64,000 nucleotides of DNA, taken from contig NZ_AUIV01000001.1 in NCBI RefSeq assembly GCF_000423885.1, forward strand, positions 124,001-188,000, written 5' to 3'. Shown in pieces: positions 52,627-61,438 of the stretch. This stretch comes from Thermomonas fusca DSM 15424. Its GTDB lineage: Bacteria; Pseudomonadota; Gammaproteobacteria; Xanthomonadales; Xanthomonadaceae. The notes under the pieces were generated by a model. That model did no database searches. It worked only from the letters and a program-made list of their open reading frames with translations, and was not told the DNA's origin. The stretch's first letter is position 1. Every line of letters begins with the position of its first letter. The translations under genes were made by a program, and so were the position numbers.

Positions 52627-53208
52627 ATGAGCCTTCCGCCCTTCTCCCTTTCCACCCACGGCGTGCGTCTGGAACCATTGGCGCGCGACCATATCGCGGC
52701 GCTGCAGGATGCGGTGGACGACGGCGACATCGGCGCGCTCAACTACGTCAACGTGCCCGCACGCGACGGCATGGCAGCCTGGGTGGAAGACGCGCTGGCG
52801 ATGCACGACGCCGGCCAGCAGCTGCCATTCGCCATCGTCGTCGCCGGCCGCGTGGTCGGCAGCACACGTTTCTACGACATCGAGTTGGGCGTGCCCACGC
52901 TGGCCATCGGCTACACCTTCCACGCCGCCTCGGTCTGGCGCAGCCACGTCAACACCGCGGGCAAGCGGCTGATGCTGGGCCATGCCTTCGATACCCTGGG
53001 CGCACAGTCGGTGTATTTCCACACCAGCCACCAGAACCTGCGTTCGCAGGCGGCGATCCAGCGTCTGGGCGCGCAGCGCGACGGCATCCTGCGCGCACAC
53101 CGCCGCCACAAGGACGGCAGCCTGCGCGACACCTACACCTATTCGATCATCGCCAGCGAATGGCCGGCGATCCGCGCACGGCTGGACGCACGGCTGGCAG
53201 CCGGCTGA
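52627..53208 (+). CDS. GNAT-family acetyltransferase, RimJ/RimL-like
   Basis: A 193-residue GNAT with GVRLEPLARDHIAALQDAV at the start, WVEDALAMHDAGQQLPFAIV, SVWRSHVNTAGKRLMLGHAF (acetyl-CoA region near 100) and NLRSQAAIQRLGAQRDGILR (near 140). This layout matches RimL-type transferases that modify ribosomal proteins or other amines. It lies 32 bp after res and converges with the DUF4105 gene only 6 bp away. Confidence 0.85.
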   Translation: MSLPPFSLSTHGVRLEPLARDHIAALQDAVDDGDIGALNYVNVPARDGMAAWVEDALAMHDAGQQLPFAIVVAGRVVGSTRFYDIELGVPTLAIGYTFHAASVWRSHVNTAGKRLMLGHAFDTLGAQSVYFHTSHQNLRSQAAIQRLGAQRDGILRAHRRHKDGSLRDTYTYSIIASEWPAIRARLDARLAAG

Positions 53209-53214
53209 ACGCGC

Positions 53215-55038
53215 TCAGCGCAGCTCCAGCCCGCCCTGTTCGCGATTGAGCCGGCGCAGGCGTTCGCCCAGCGCGGCCAGGTTGTCATCGATGGCCTGCA
53301 GCTCGTGCTGCTGCGCCTGCGGCAGCGCGGCCTGCGCCAGCTGGCGCAGGCGCGCCCATTCGCCATTGACCTGCGTCGACAGCCGCATCGCCTGCGCCTG
53401 CAACGGCGCGCGTTCGCCCTGCGGCAAGCCGTAGCCCTCGTCGCCCAGCGCGCCGGGGCGCAGCAGCAGGCCGGCATCGGCCAGCAGCAGGCGCAGCTGG
53501 TCGTGCGCGGCACGGCCCTCGCCCCGCGCCAGCAGGCGACGCTTGATCAGATCGCGCGCGCGCAGCTCGGCGCGCCGCTGCGCGGCCTGTTCCAGCAGCA
53601 GCAGCGCCGCGGTCGTCTGCAGGTCGCCCTGCCCCAACCAGGGCCTGCGCTGCGGCGCCGGCAGCGCCAGCCAGTCTTCAAGCAACGGCTGCGGCAGCGC
53701 CAGCCGCTGCTGCGCCAGCACGAACATCTGCCGGTAGCGCGCCTGCGCCGACTCGAAGTAGTAGCCGTCGCGCAGCGCGGCGTCGCGGTCTGCCAGCACC
53801 GAGGCATCGGCCACGCCGCTGCGCTGCAGCTTCCGCAGCAGGCCGGTGGGGGTGATGCTGCGCAGCGGCAGCGCGGCCAGCCGCGGTACGCCGCCCTGCA
53901 GCAGCCGCCAGGTTTCCACCGCGCAGTTGTTGTCGATGAAGTAGTAGCGGCCGTCGTAGCTCCAATGCAGCTGCGCGGCGCGTTCCAGCAGACCGGCGAT
54001 GTCGCCCGGCTGCAGCGCCAGCGGGATCGAACGCAGGCCGCGCAGTTCGATCTGGGTGTATTCGTCGATCACCTGATCCAGCGGCAGCAGGAACAGCCGC
54101 GACGGGTAGCGCCCGGTCAGGCCGCGCCAGCTGGAGATCTGCACGTCGTCGACGAAGGCGCGGAAGCTGAGCACGCGGTGGTATTGCAGGTCCAGCCTGC
54201 AGTCCGGCCCCGGCGTGCGGCCGGGCGCGCAGATCACCAGCCGCAGCATGCTGTGGCCCCAGCGGCTCATCGGCGCTTCGTTGCCCTCGGCCAGCAGGTA
54301 ATCGACCGCGTACACGCGCACCGGATCGATCTGCTCGAAGCCAGCCGCAGCCGCATCCGCACCGGCCTGCAGGAACAGCAGCCCCGGCGCGCAGTCCGCG
54401 GCCGGCGGCCACCAATCGAAACGGGCGGCGAAATACCGCGCCAATGCCGGGCGCCGACAGGCGTATTCGGGGTCCAGCAGGAACCATTCCAGATTGACCG
54501 CGACGAACTCGCCGGGGTCCTGCAGCTCGTAGCGGTCCGGGCTGCGGTCGGTGAACGGGTTGTGGCGGCCGCGCAGGCCCAGGCGCAGCGGGCGCAGCTG
54601 CCAGCCGGCCAGATCCAGCAGGCGCGGATCGCGCGACAGCCCACCTGCCGGCCCGCGATCCAGCACATGCGCCAGTTCGTGGATCAGCGCGGCCTGGGCC
54701 GCGCGTGCGGCGGGGTCCGCGTCGCCGGCAAGCAGCGAGCGCGCCATCCAGCCGTCCAGCAGTTCGCGACGCAGGCCGATCTGCATGCCCACGCTGCGGC
54801 CATGCACCTGCGCCGGCAGGTCATCGCGCCAGCGCAGGTGCAGATCAGCAGGCATGGCAGCGCGCCAGACCGGCGGCAGCCGCGTTGCGACCGCCGCTAC
54901 CAGCGCATGGCTGGCATGCAGCTGCGCCGCATCCAGTCCGCGCGGCTCCACCTGCAACCCGGAAGCGGCAGCCGGCAGCGTGATGCCGGCCAGCACTGCC
55001 GCCGCCAGCAGCCGCCACTGAAGGCGGCGCAGGGTCAC
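53215..55038 (-). CDS. DUF4105-type exported protein with HELAH motif
   Basis: A 607-residue protein starting at GTG 55038 that overlaps the stop of the DUF2388 gene (GTGA). It has a signal peptide (RRLQWRLLAAAVLAGITLPA). An ALIHELAHVLD segment (about residue 120-130) looks like an HExxH zinc-protease site. The DUF4105-like core (YHRVLSFRAFVDDVQISSWR, GRYPSRLFLLPLDQVIDEYT and HWSYDGRYYFIDNNCAVETW) is followed by a long helical C-terminal half. In Pseudomonas the two families are also often adjacent. A periplasmic peptidase role is inferred only. Confidence 0.8.
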   Translation of the reverse strand: MTLRRLQWRLLAAAVLAGITLPAAASGLQVEPRGLDAAQLHASHALVAAVATRLPPVWRAAMPADLHLRWRDDLPAQVHGRSVGMQIGLRRELLDGWMARSLLAGDADPAARAAQAALIHELAHVLDRGPAGGLSRDPRLLDLAGWQLRPLRLGLRGRHNPFTDRSPDRYELQDPGEFVAVNLEWFLLDPEYACRRPALARYFAARFDWWPPAADCAPGLLFLQAGADAAAAGFEQIDPVRVYAVDYLLAEGNEAPMSRWGHSMLRLVICAPGRTPGPDCRLDLQYHRVLSFRAFVDDVQISSWRGLTGRYPSRLFLLPLDQVIDEYTQIELRGLRSIPLALQPGDIAGLLERAAQLHWSYDGRYYFIDNNCAVETWRLLQGGVPRLAALPLRSITPTGLLRKLQRSGVADASVLADRDAALRDGYYFESAQARYRQMFVLAQQRLALPQPLLEDWLALPAPQRRPWLGQGDLQTTAALLLLEQAAQRRAELRARDLIKRRLLARGEGRAAHDQLRLLLADAGLLLRPGALGDEGYGLPQGERAPLQAQAMRLSTQVNGEWARLRQLAQAALPQAQQHELQAIDDNLAALGERLRRLNREQGGLELR

Positions 55039-55322
55039 CGCGCCAGGATGGCCTGCGCCAGCCGCATGTCGCTGGCGGCGCGCGCATCGGCGCGACGCTC
55101 GCGCAGCAGCCGCAGCGCGGCCTGCAGACGCGCGCCGCGGATCCCGCCATCGCTGGCGACGAAAGCGGCGGCATCCGCGCGCGCCTGCAGCACCACCTTG
55201 TCGTCGCCGGAGGTGCTGCCGGACGTCGCCGAACCCGCCGACGAGGCGCTGGAGGCGAAGCTGCCGGCGCACACCGGCGCAGCCATCAGCAGCAGGGAAA
55301 GGGAGAGAAAAGTTTTCGACAT
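55035..55322 (-). CDS. DUF2388-family small exported protein
   Basis: A 95-residue protein with a signal peptide (MSKTFLSLSLLLMAAPVCAG), a Ser/Gly-rich stretch and the family core DDKVVLQARADAAAFVASDG and IRGARLQAALRLLRE, ending DMRLAQAILAR. The function is unknown. The stop overlaps the DUF4105 GTG start, so both exported proteins are coupled. ATG 55322 begins the signal peptide directly. Confidence 0.82.
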   Translation of the reverse strand: MSKTFLSLSLLLMAAPVCAGSFASSASSAGSATSGSTSGDDKVVLQARADAAAFVASDGGIRGARLQAALRLLRERRADARAASDMRLAQAILAR

Positions 55323-55436
55323 GATGTTCTCGGCTGGCGCGCCCGTGCTGGCGTGCCGGCAGACTAATGCAAAGCCGCGGCGAATCCCGCCTCGGGGCGC
55401 GTCCGCCGGCGCGCGGCGGTTCATGTTGCGGCCGCG

Positions 55437-55471
55437 GTCAGCAGTCAGCAGTCAGCAGTCAGCAGTCAGCA
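55437..55471. repeat. Tandem heptanucleotide repeat at the 3' end of the dehydrogenase gene
   Basis: Five copies of GTCAGCA run into GTCGAAC. On the minus strand the first copy supplies the last Cys codon and the TGA stop of the oxidase gene. Confidence 0.85.
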
Positions 55472-56851
55472 GTCGAACAGCTTGCCGGGATTCATGATCC
55501 CGTTCGGGTCCAGCGCCGCCTTGATGCCGCGCATGGCCGCGATTTCCGCCGCGCTGCGGGTGCAGGACAGATAGGGCTTCTTCACCAGCCCGATGCCGTG
55601 TTCAGCGGAAATGCTGCCGCCGTGTGCCTGCAGCACCCCGGCCAGCAGCTTGGTCACGCGCTCGCAGTCGGCCACGAACGCATCCTGGGCCATGGCATCG
55701 GGCTTGAGGATGTTGATGTGCAGGTTGCCGTCGCCGATATGGCCGAACCACACCACCTCCAGCTGCGGATACTCGCGCCCCAGCAGCGTCTGGGTTTCGG
55801 CAAGGAACGCCGGCATCGCCGAGATCCGCACCGACACGTCGTTCTTGTAGGGCACGTAGCGCGCCAGGCTTTCGGTGATGGCCTCGCGCAGCCGCCACAG
55901 CCGCGCGGCCTGGGCGTCGCTGGCGGAAATCACGCCATCGCTGACCAGGCCCTGTTCCAGGCACTGCCCGAACGCGGCCAGCGCCTCGGCCTCGCTGGCT
56001 TCGTCGCTGGCGAATTCCGTGACCACGTAGTACGGGTGGGCCTGCTCGAACGGCGGCGGTTCGCCGTGCGCCAACACGTGCTTCAACGCCACATCGGTCA
56101 GGAACTCGAAGGCCTGCAGCTGCAGCCGCGCGCGGAACGCGGCGAATACCTGCATCAGCGCCTCGAACGACGGCAGCGCCAGCAGCATCACGTTGCTGGG
56201 CGGCGGCGGGTCGGTGAGCTTGAGCGTGGCCTCGACGATGATGCCCAGCGTGCCTTCCGAGGCGATCGCCAGATGCCGCAGGTCGTAGCCGCTGGAATCC
56301 TTGACCAGCCCGCGCCCCAGCGTCATCAGCTCGCCGCTGCCGGTCACCAGCTTCACACCGGCCACCCACTCGCGGGTATTGCCGTAGCGCACCACCCGGA
56401 TGCCGCCGGCATTGGTGGCGATATTGCCGCCGATGCTGCACGAACCGCGCGAGGCGAAATCCACCGGGTACTGCAGGCCGTGTTCGCGCGCCGTCTCCTG
56501 CACCTTCTGCAGCGGGATGCCGGCCTGCACGGTCAGCGTGCGATCCACCGCATCGAACGCCAGCAACTTGTGCATGCGTTCCAGGCTGAGCACCAGCTCG
56601 CCGTTGGCGGCCACCGCGCCGCCGGACAGGCCGGTGCGGCCGCCCGAGGGCACGATCCCCACGCCTTCTGCATTGGCCCAGCGCACGATGGCCTGCACTT
56701 CCTCCACGCTGGCCGGCAGCGCGACCGCCAGCGGCGCCGGCGGCCAGCGCCGGGTCCAGTCGCGGCCGAAGTGCTCCAGGTCGGCGGGTTCGGTCAGCAG
56801 CCGCAGTTCGGGCAGCAGGGCGCGCAGGGATTGGAGGCGGTCGTCGGACAT
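55466..56851 (-). CDS. FAD-linked oxidase, probable D-2-hydroxyglutarate dehydrogenase
   Basis: A 461-residue FAD-binding-4 / FAD-oxidase-C protein: PSGGRTGLSGGAVAANGELV (near 66), SIGGNIATNAGGIRVVRYGN (near 131), DLRHLAIASEGTLGIIVEAT and, at the C terminus, GHIGDGNLHINILKP and SAEHGIGLVKKPYL. The family includes D-lactate, glycolate and D-2-hydroxyglutarate dehydrogenases. Divergent placement beside serA matches Pseudomonas, where this enzyme recycles D-2-hydroxyglutarate made by SerA; that is the basis for the call. The tandem repeat begins at its stop codon. Confidence 0.82.
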   Translation of the reverse strand: MSDDRLQSLRALLPELRLLTEPADLEHFGRDWTRRWPPAPLAVALPASVEEVQAIVRWANAEGVGIVPSGGRTGLSGGAVAANGELVLSLERMHKLLAFDAVDRTLTVQAGIPLQKVQETAREHGLQYPVDFASRGSCSIGGNIATNAGGIRVVRYGNTREWVAGVKLVTGSGELMTLGRGLVKDSSGYDLRHLAIASEGTLGIIVEATLKLTDPPPPSNVMLLALPSFEALMQVFAAFRARLQLQAFEFLTDVALKHVLAHGEPPPFEQAHPYYVVTEFASDEASEAEALAAFGQCLEQGLVSDGVISASDAQAARLWRLREAITESLARYVPYKNDVSVRISAMPAFLAETQTLLGREYPQLEVVWFGHIGDGNLHINILKPDAMAQDAFVADCERVTKLLAGVLQAHGGSISAEHGIGLVKKPYLSCTRSAAEIAAMRGIKAALDPNGIMNPGKLFDC

Positions 56852-57020
56852 GGCGGCGGTGATCCGGAAGAAAACATGGCCGCAACGGCAGCGCCGGCAC
56901 GGTTTCAACTGCAACCTCCAAAATGGCATGTTGCGCCCGGAAAATAGCATGACGCAGCGCAACAAAAACGCCGTATTTCTGGCTATAGTCGGTGTCCGTA
57001 CCCTGCCGGATGCCGCACGC

Positions 57021-58262
57021 ATGTCCCTGAAGAAGACCTCCTTCCCGAAACAGGACATCCGCGTGCTGCTGCTGGAGGGCGTCAGCCAGACCGCGGTGGA
57101 CGCGCTGCGTGCCGCCGGCTACAGCCAGATCGAATACCACGCCAAGGCGCTGCCCGAAGACGAGCTGAAGGCGCGCATCGCCGAGGCGCATATCGTCGGG
57201 CTGCGCTCGCGCACCCAGCTCACCGCCGAAGTGCTGGCCGAGGCCAAGCGCCTGATCGCCATCGGCTGCTTCTGCATCGGCACCAACCAGGTGGACCTGG
57301 ACGCCGCCGAACTGGCCGGCATCCCGGTATTCAACGCGCCCTATTCCAATACCCGTAGCGTGGCCGAGCTGGTGCTGGCGCAGACGGTGATGCTGATGCG
57401 CGGCATCCCGCAGAAGAGCGCGCAGTGCCACCGCGGCGGCTGGTCGAAGGCCGCCACCGGCAGCCACGAAGTGCGCGGCAAGACGCTCGGCATCGTCGGC
57501 TATGGCCACATCGGCACCCAGGTGGGCGTGCTGGCCGAGGGGCTGGGGATGCAGGTGATCTTCCACGACATCGAAACCAAGCTGTCACTGGGCAACGCGC
57601 GCGCCGCGGCCGGGCTGGACGACCTGCTCTCGCGCGCCGACGTGGTCACCCTGCACGTGCCGGAAACCCCGTCCACCCAGTGGATGATCGGCGCGCAGCA
57701 GCTGGCCAGGATGAAGCCCGGCGCCCACCTCATCAACGCCGCGCGCGGCACCGTGGTGGTGATCGAAGCGCTGGCCGCGGCGCTGGAATCCGGTCATCTC
57801 GGCGGTGCCGCGGTGGACGTGTTCCCGGTCGAACCCAAGGCCAACGGCGATGTCTTCGAATCGCCGCTGCGCGGCCGCGACAACGTGATCCTGACCCCGC
57901 ACATCGGCGGCAGCACGCTGGAAGCGCAGGACAACATCGGCGTGGAGGTGGCGGCCAAGCTGGTGCGCTACAGCGACAACGGCAGCACCCTGTCGGCGGT
58001 CAACTTCCCCGAGGTGACGCTGCCCGAGCACGAGGGCAGCCTGCGCCTGCTGCACATCCACCGCAACGTGCCTGGCGTGCTGTCGCGGGTCAACGAGATC
58101 TTCAGTCGCCACGCGGTCAACATCGACGGCCAGTTCCTGCGCACCGACGCGCACGTGGGCTACGTGGTGATCGACGTCAGCGCCGACGAAACCCAGGCGG
58201 CCGCGATCAAGGACGAATTGGCCGCGATCGAAGGCACGCTGCGGGTGCGGGTGCTGTACTGA
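57021..58262 (+). CDS. serA: D-3-phosphoglycerate dehydrogenase
   Basis: A 413-residue SerA of the E. coli type. The Rossmann motif is GIVGYGHIGTQVGVLAEG (near 156). The catalytic Arg lies in NAARGTVV, and H294 is in LTPHIGGS. A C-terminal ACT domain (HRNVPGVLSRVNEIFSRHAV, about residues 340-413) binds serine for feedback control. It oxidises 3-phosphoglycerate in the first step of serine synthesis and can reduce 2-oxoglutarate to D-2-hydroxyglutarate. TATAGT at 56984-56989 may be its -10 box. ATG 57021 is chosen; the upstream frame is a shadow. Confidence 0.95.
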   Translation: MSLKKTSFPKQDIRVLLLEGVSQTAVDALRAAGYSQIEYHAKALPEDELKARIAEAHIVGLRSRTQLTAEVLAEAKRLIAIGCFCIGTNQVDLDAAELAGIPVFNAPYSNTRSVAELVLAQTVMLMRGIPQKSAQCHRGGWSKAATGSHEVRGKTLGIVGYGHIGTQVGVLAEGLGMQVIFHDIETKLSLGNARAAAGLDDLLSRADVVTLHVPETPSTQWMIGAQQLARMKPGAHLINAARGTVVVIEALAAALESGHLGGAAVDVFPVEPKANGDVFESPLRGRDNVILTPHIGGSTLEAQDNIGVEVAAKLVRYSDNGSTLSAVNFPEVTLPEHEGSLRLLHIHRNVPGVLSRVNEIFSRHAVNIDGQFLRTDAHVGYVVIDVSADETQAAAIKDELAAIEGTLRVRVLY

Positions 58263-58802
58263 TCAGCCGCGCGCCAGCCACTTGCGCGCCATCCGCCGCA
58301 CCGATGCGTCCGTCGCCGGATCGGCGGCCAATTCGTCGATGTGGCGCCAGGCCAGGTCCAGCGATTCCTCGCTGATGGTGTAGGCCTCGTCGTCGCCGGC
58401 ATGCACCACGTAGCGCACGTCGTAATGCCAGTGCGCGGGCACCGACTTGTGTTCGGGAATCCAGTGGCGGTCGAGATCGAAGATCGCATCGCTGACGCGC
58501 AGGCCGGCCAGCCCGGATTCCTCTTCCGCCTCGCGCAGCGCCGCCAGCGGAAGTTCGCGCTGGCCATCGGCGTGCCCACCCAGCTGCAGCCACAGGCGCA
58601 GCTTGCGGTGATGGGTCAGCAGCACGCGCGTGCCGCTGCGATCCACCAGCCAGCACGAGGCGGTGAAGTGACCGGCCAGGCGCTCGCGCCGGAACGGGTT
58701 CTCGGCATCGGCCAGCAGGTCGCGGAACAGCGCAACGGTGGCAGCTTCGTCCGGCCAGCGTGCGGCATAGTCATCCAGCGCGGCTTGCAGGGCTGCGTCC
58801 AT
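58263..58802 (-). CDS. NUDIX hydrolase
   Basis: A 179-residue NUDIX protein. The box reads GGHADGQRELPLAALREAEE continuing ESGL (about residues 77-100). The substrate is unknown. ATG 58802 has AAGGAG about 10 nt before it. The gene ends flush against serA, so the two stop codons form TGATCA with no spacer. Confidence 0.85.
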   Translation of the reverse strand: MDAALQAALDDYAARWPDEAATVALFRDLLADAENPFRRERLAGHFTASCWLVDRSGTRVLLTHHRKLRLWLQLGGHADGQRELPLAALREAEEESGLAGLRVSDAIFDLDRHWIPEHKSVPAHWHYDVRYVVHAGDDEAYTISEESLDLAWRHIDELAADPATDASVRRMARKWLARG

Positions 58803-58953
58803 CGCGGTTTTGCTCCTTGGAATCTGAATGCGCTGCATTATCCCGCGTCGTGACCGCCGGCGCTTGTGCGCGACGCCCATGAACGTTTAAGGTCGGCGCC
58901 TTGCGGCATGCCTGCAGGCGGCCGACCACAACAAGAACCGGGGGAGTCACCTG

Positions 58954-60492
58954 ATGCTGTTCCAGCGAGTCAAGCCGCTCGACAAGATCCTCGAGACAGC
59001 GGAAAAGAAAGCACTCACGCGCCAGCTAGGCGCCTTCCAGCTCACCCTGCTCGGCATCGGCGCCATCATCGGCACCGGCATTTTCGTGCTGACTGCGGAA
59101 GCGGGGCAGAAGGCCGGCCCGGCGATGATGCTGGCGTTCGTGATCGCGGCGGTGGTGTGCGCGCTGGCCGCGCTGGCCTATTCCGAACTGGCCTCGATGG
59201 TGCCGGTGGCCGGCTCCGCCTACACCTACACCTACGCGGTAATGGGCGAGGCGATCGCCTGGACCGTGGGCTGGGCGCTGGTGCTGGAATACGCGGTGGC
59301 CGCAGGCGCGGTGGCGGTGGGCTGGTCCGGCTACATGAACGGCCTGCTGTCCAGCGCCGGGATAGAGCTGCCGATGGCGCTCAAGACCGGCCCGATGGAT
59401 GGCGGCGCGTTCAACCTGCTGGCCTTCACCATCTCGCTGGTGATCACCGGCCTGCTGGTGCTGGGCACCTCCAAGTCCGCCAAGGTCAATGCGGTGCTGG
59501 TGCTGATCAAGGTGGTCGCGCTGACCGCATTCGTCATCATCGCGGTGCCGGCGGCCAAGGACAGCAACTTCCAGCCGTTCTTCCCCACCGGTTGGGGCAG
59601 CCCGCTGGGCGGCATCGGCGTGCTGGGCGCGGCGGCGTCGATCTTCTTCGCCTACGTCGGCTTCGATGCGGTCTCGACCGCGGCCGAGGAAACCAAGAAC
59701 CCGAACCGCAACATCCCGATCGGCCTGATCGGCTCGCTGCTGGTCTGCACCGTCTTCTACATGCTGGTGGGCTACGGCGCGGTCGGCGCGATCGGTTCGC
59801 AGCCGATGCTGGACGCCGCCGGCGTGGCCTTCCACCCGGGCACCCCGCAGATGGCCGCCGCCTGCGCCGGCTCCGACGCGCTGGTGTGCAGCAAGGAACC
59901 GCTGGCCCACGTGCTGAAGGTGATGGGCTTCGCCGGCTGGGGCAACGCGATCGGCCTGGCCGCCGCGCTGGCGCTGCCGTCGGTGGTGCTGATGATGATC
60001 TACGGCCAGACCCGCATCTTCTTCACCATGTCGCGCGACGGCCTGCTGCCGGAAGCGCTGTCGCGGGTGCATCCGAAGTTCCGCACCCCGCACGTGGTGA
60101 CCATGGTCACCGGCGTATTCGTGGCGCTGTTCGCGGCGATGTTCCCGGTTGGCATCCTGGCCGACATCTCCAACTCCGGCACCCTGTTCGCCTTCATGGC
60201 GGTGTCGCTGGGCGTGCTGATCCTGCGCAAGCGCGAGCCGAACCGGCACCGTCCGTTCCGCACCCCAATGGCCTGGGTGGTCTGCCCGCTGGCCATCGTC
60301 GGCTGCCTGCTGCTGTTCCTGAACCTATCGATCTACACCATCGGCCTGTTCTTTGGCTGGGCGGTGATCGGGCTGATCGTGTACGCCCTGTACGGCTACC
60401 GTCATAGCGACCTGGCCCGCGGCATCACCGGCCCGGAAGGTGGCAACACGATGGACGCCGAGCCCAAGTTCCACGAGGGTCCGCAGGCCTGA
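58954..60492 (+). CDS. APC-family cationic/neutral amino-acid permease
   Basis: A 512-residue permease with about 12 helices. GIGAIIGTGIFVLTAEAG in the first helix is the APC substrate-binding signature, and FFAYVGFDAVSTAAEETKNP marks the CAT subfamily. A soluble Asp/Glu/Pro-rich tail ends the protein. It imports amino acids by proton symport; the exact substrate is unknown. GGGGGAG precedes the ATG. A terminator follows. Confidence 0.9.
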   Translation: MLFQRVKPLDKILETAEKKALTRQLGAFQLTLLGIGAIIGTGIFVLTAEAGQKAGPAMMLAFVIAAVVCALAALAYSELASMVPVAGSAYTYTYAVMGEAIAWTVGWALVLEYAVAAGAVAVGWSGYMNGLLSSAGIELPMALKTGPMDGGAFNLLAFTISLVITGLLVLGTSKSAKVNAVLVLIKVVALTAFVIIAVPAAKDSNFQPFFPTGWGSPLGGIGVLGAAASIFFAYVGFDAVSTAAEETKNPNRNIPIGLIGSLLVCTVFYMLVGYGAVGAIGSQPMLDAAGVAFHPGTPQMAAACAGSDALVCSKEPLAHVLKVMGFAGWGNAIGLAAALALPSVVLMMIYGQTRIFFTMSRDGLLPEALSRVHPKFRTPHVVTMVTGVFVALFAAMFPVGILADISNSGTLFAFMAVSLGVLILRKREPNRHRPFRTPMAWVVCPLAIVGCLLLFLNLSIYTIGLFFGWAVIGLIVYALYGYRHSDLARGITGPEGGNTMDAEPKFHEGPQA

Positions 60493-60512
60493 TCGCAGGC
60501 CCATGCACCGCG

Positions 60513-60539
60513 AAAAACCCGGCTCCGGCCGGGTTTTTC
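60513..60539. terminator. Bidirectional rho-independent terminator
   Basis: CCCGGC and GCCGGG form a stem with a TCCG loop, flanked by A5 on the left and T5 on the right, so it works on either strand. It lies 20 bp after the permease stop. Confidence 0.9.
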
Positions 60540-60566
60540 GTTATGGCTTGCCGTTATCCTTTGCGG

Positions 60567-61235
60567 ATGTCGAATTCGCACATCCTGCACGACCACGAGC
60601 GCGCCGCCCGGCAGTCGCTGATCGACCACTGCCGCGCGATGAACGCCAGCGGGCTGTCGCTGAACAAGTCCGGCAATGCCAGCATCCGCTGGCGCGAAGG
60701 GCTGCTGATCACCCCCACCGGCCGCGCCTATGACCGCCTGCTGCCGGAGGACATCGTCTATCTGCAAGCCGACGGCACCTGCCCGCCCGGGCAGCTGCTC
60801 CCGTCCAGCGAATGGCGCTTCCACTGCGACATCCTGCATGCGTTCCCGGAGATGAACGCGGTGGTGCACGTGCACTCCACCCATGCCACCGCGCTGGCCT
60901 GTCTGGGCGAAGGGATTCCGGCGTTCCATTACATGGTCGCGGTGGCCGGCGGCGATCGCATCCCCTGCGCCGACTACGCCACCTTCGGCACCGGCCAGCT
61001 GTCCGCCAACGTCCTGCGTGCGCTGGACGGCGGCCTGCGCGCCTGCCTGATGGCGAACCACGGCCAGGTCACCACCGGCAAGACCCTGTCCGAGGCCTAT
61101 GCGCTGGCGGAAGAAGTGGAGAACCTGGCCCGCCAGTACCTGCTGGCGCGCATGCTGGGCCATACCCGCGACCTGCCACCGGACGAGATGGCGCGGGTGC
61201 TGGAAAAGTTCAGCACCTATGGCCAGCAGCGATAA
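60567..61235 (+). CDS. Class II aldolase/adducin family protein (fuculose-phosphate-aldolase-like)
   Basis: A 222-residue zinc-dependent aldolase-type protein: NKSGNASIRWREGLLITPTG (phosphate binding), SSEWRFHCDILHAFP (catalytic Glu), AVVHVHSTHATALACLG (two zinc His) and CLMANHGQVTTGKT (third His). The reaction is unknown; related enzymes split fuculose-1-phosphate, 5-deoxyribulose-1-phosphate or similar. It sits before the mtn genes, which also start with a class II aldolase-fold protein, so a role in methylthioribose or 5-deoxyribose salvage is plausible (inference). ATG 60567 is preferred; 60543 is an alternative. Confidence 0.82.
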   Translation: MSNSHILHDHERAARQSLIDHCRAMNASGLSLNKSGNASIRWREGLLITPTGRAYDRLLPEDIVYLQADGTCPPGQLLPSSEWRFHCDILHAFPEMNAVVHVHSTHATALACLGEGIPAFHYMVAVAGGDRIPCADYATFGTGQLSANVLRALDGGLRACLMANHGQVTTGKTLSEAYALAEEVENLARQYLLARMLGHTRDLPPDEMARVLEKFSTYGQQR

Positions 61236-61254
61236 GGGCGTGACGCTTCGTCAT

Positions 61255-61377
61255 TGCGAGGAAGAACAACTCGTTCTTTCACGCGCGCGCGAACCTCGCA
61301 GCATCACGCGGGCGCGGCAGCCCGCAACCAAGCGAGTATCGGGGAGCGACTTGCGGGCTGCCGCGCCCGCGTGATGC
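61255..61377. repeat. Double-hairpin REP-like intergenic element
   Basis: First hairpin: TGCGAGG (61255-61261) pairs with CCTCGCA (61294-61300), enclosing a smaller stem AAGAAC/GTTCTT. Second: a perfect 27-bp inverted repeat, 61301-61327 with 61351-61377, around a 23-nt loop. It fills the gap between the aldolase and mtnB. The rest of 61236-61438 shows no gene. Confidence 0.8.
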
Positions 61378-61438
61378 ATGCCTTAAATCCGGCAAGCAAC
61401 GTGATGACCCGTCCGCAGCCAAGCCCTAAACTGCGCGT

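Noticed and set aside
60567..61235. Second mtnB copy
   Set aside because: Same fold as mtnB but the phosphate loop and zinc-His spacing match fuculose-aldolase-like proteins better.
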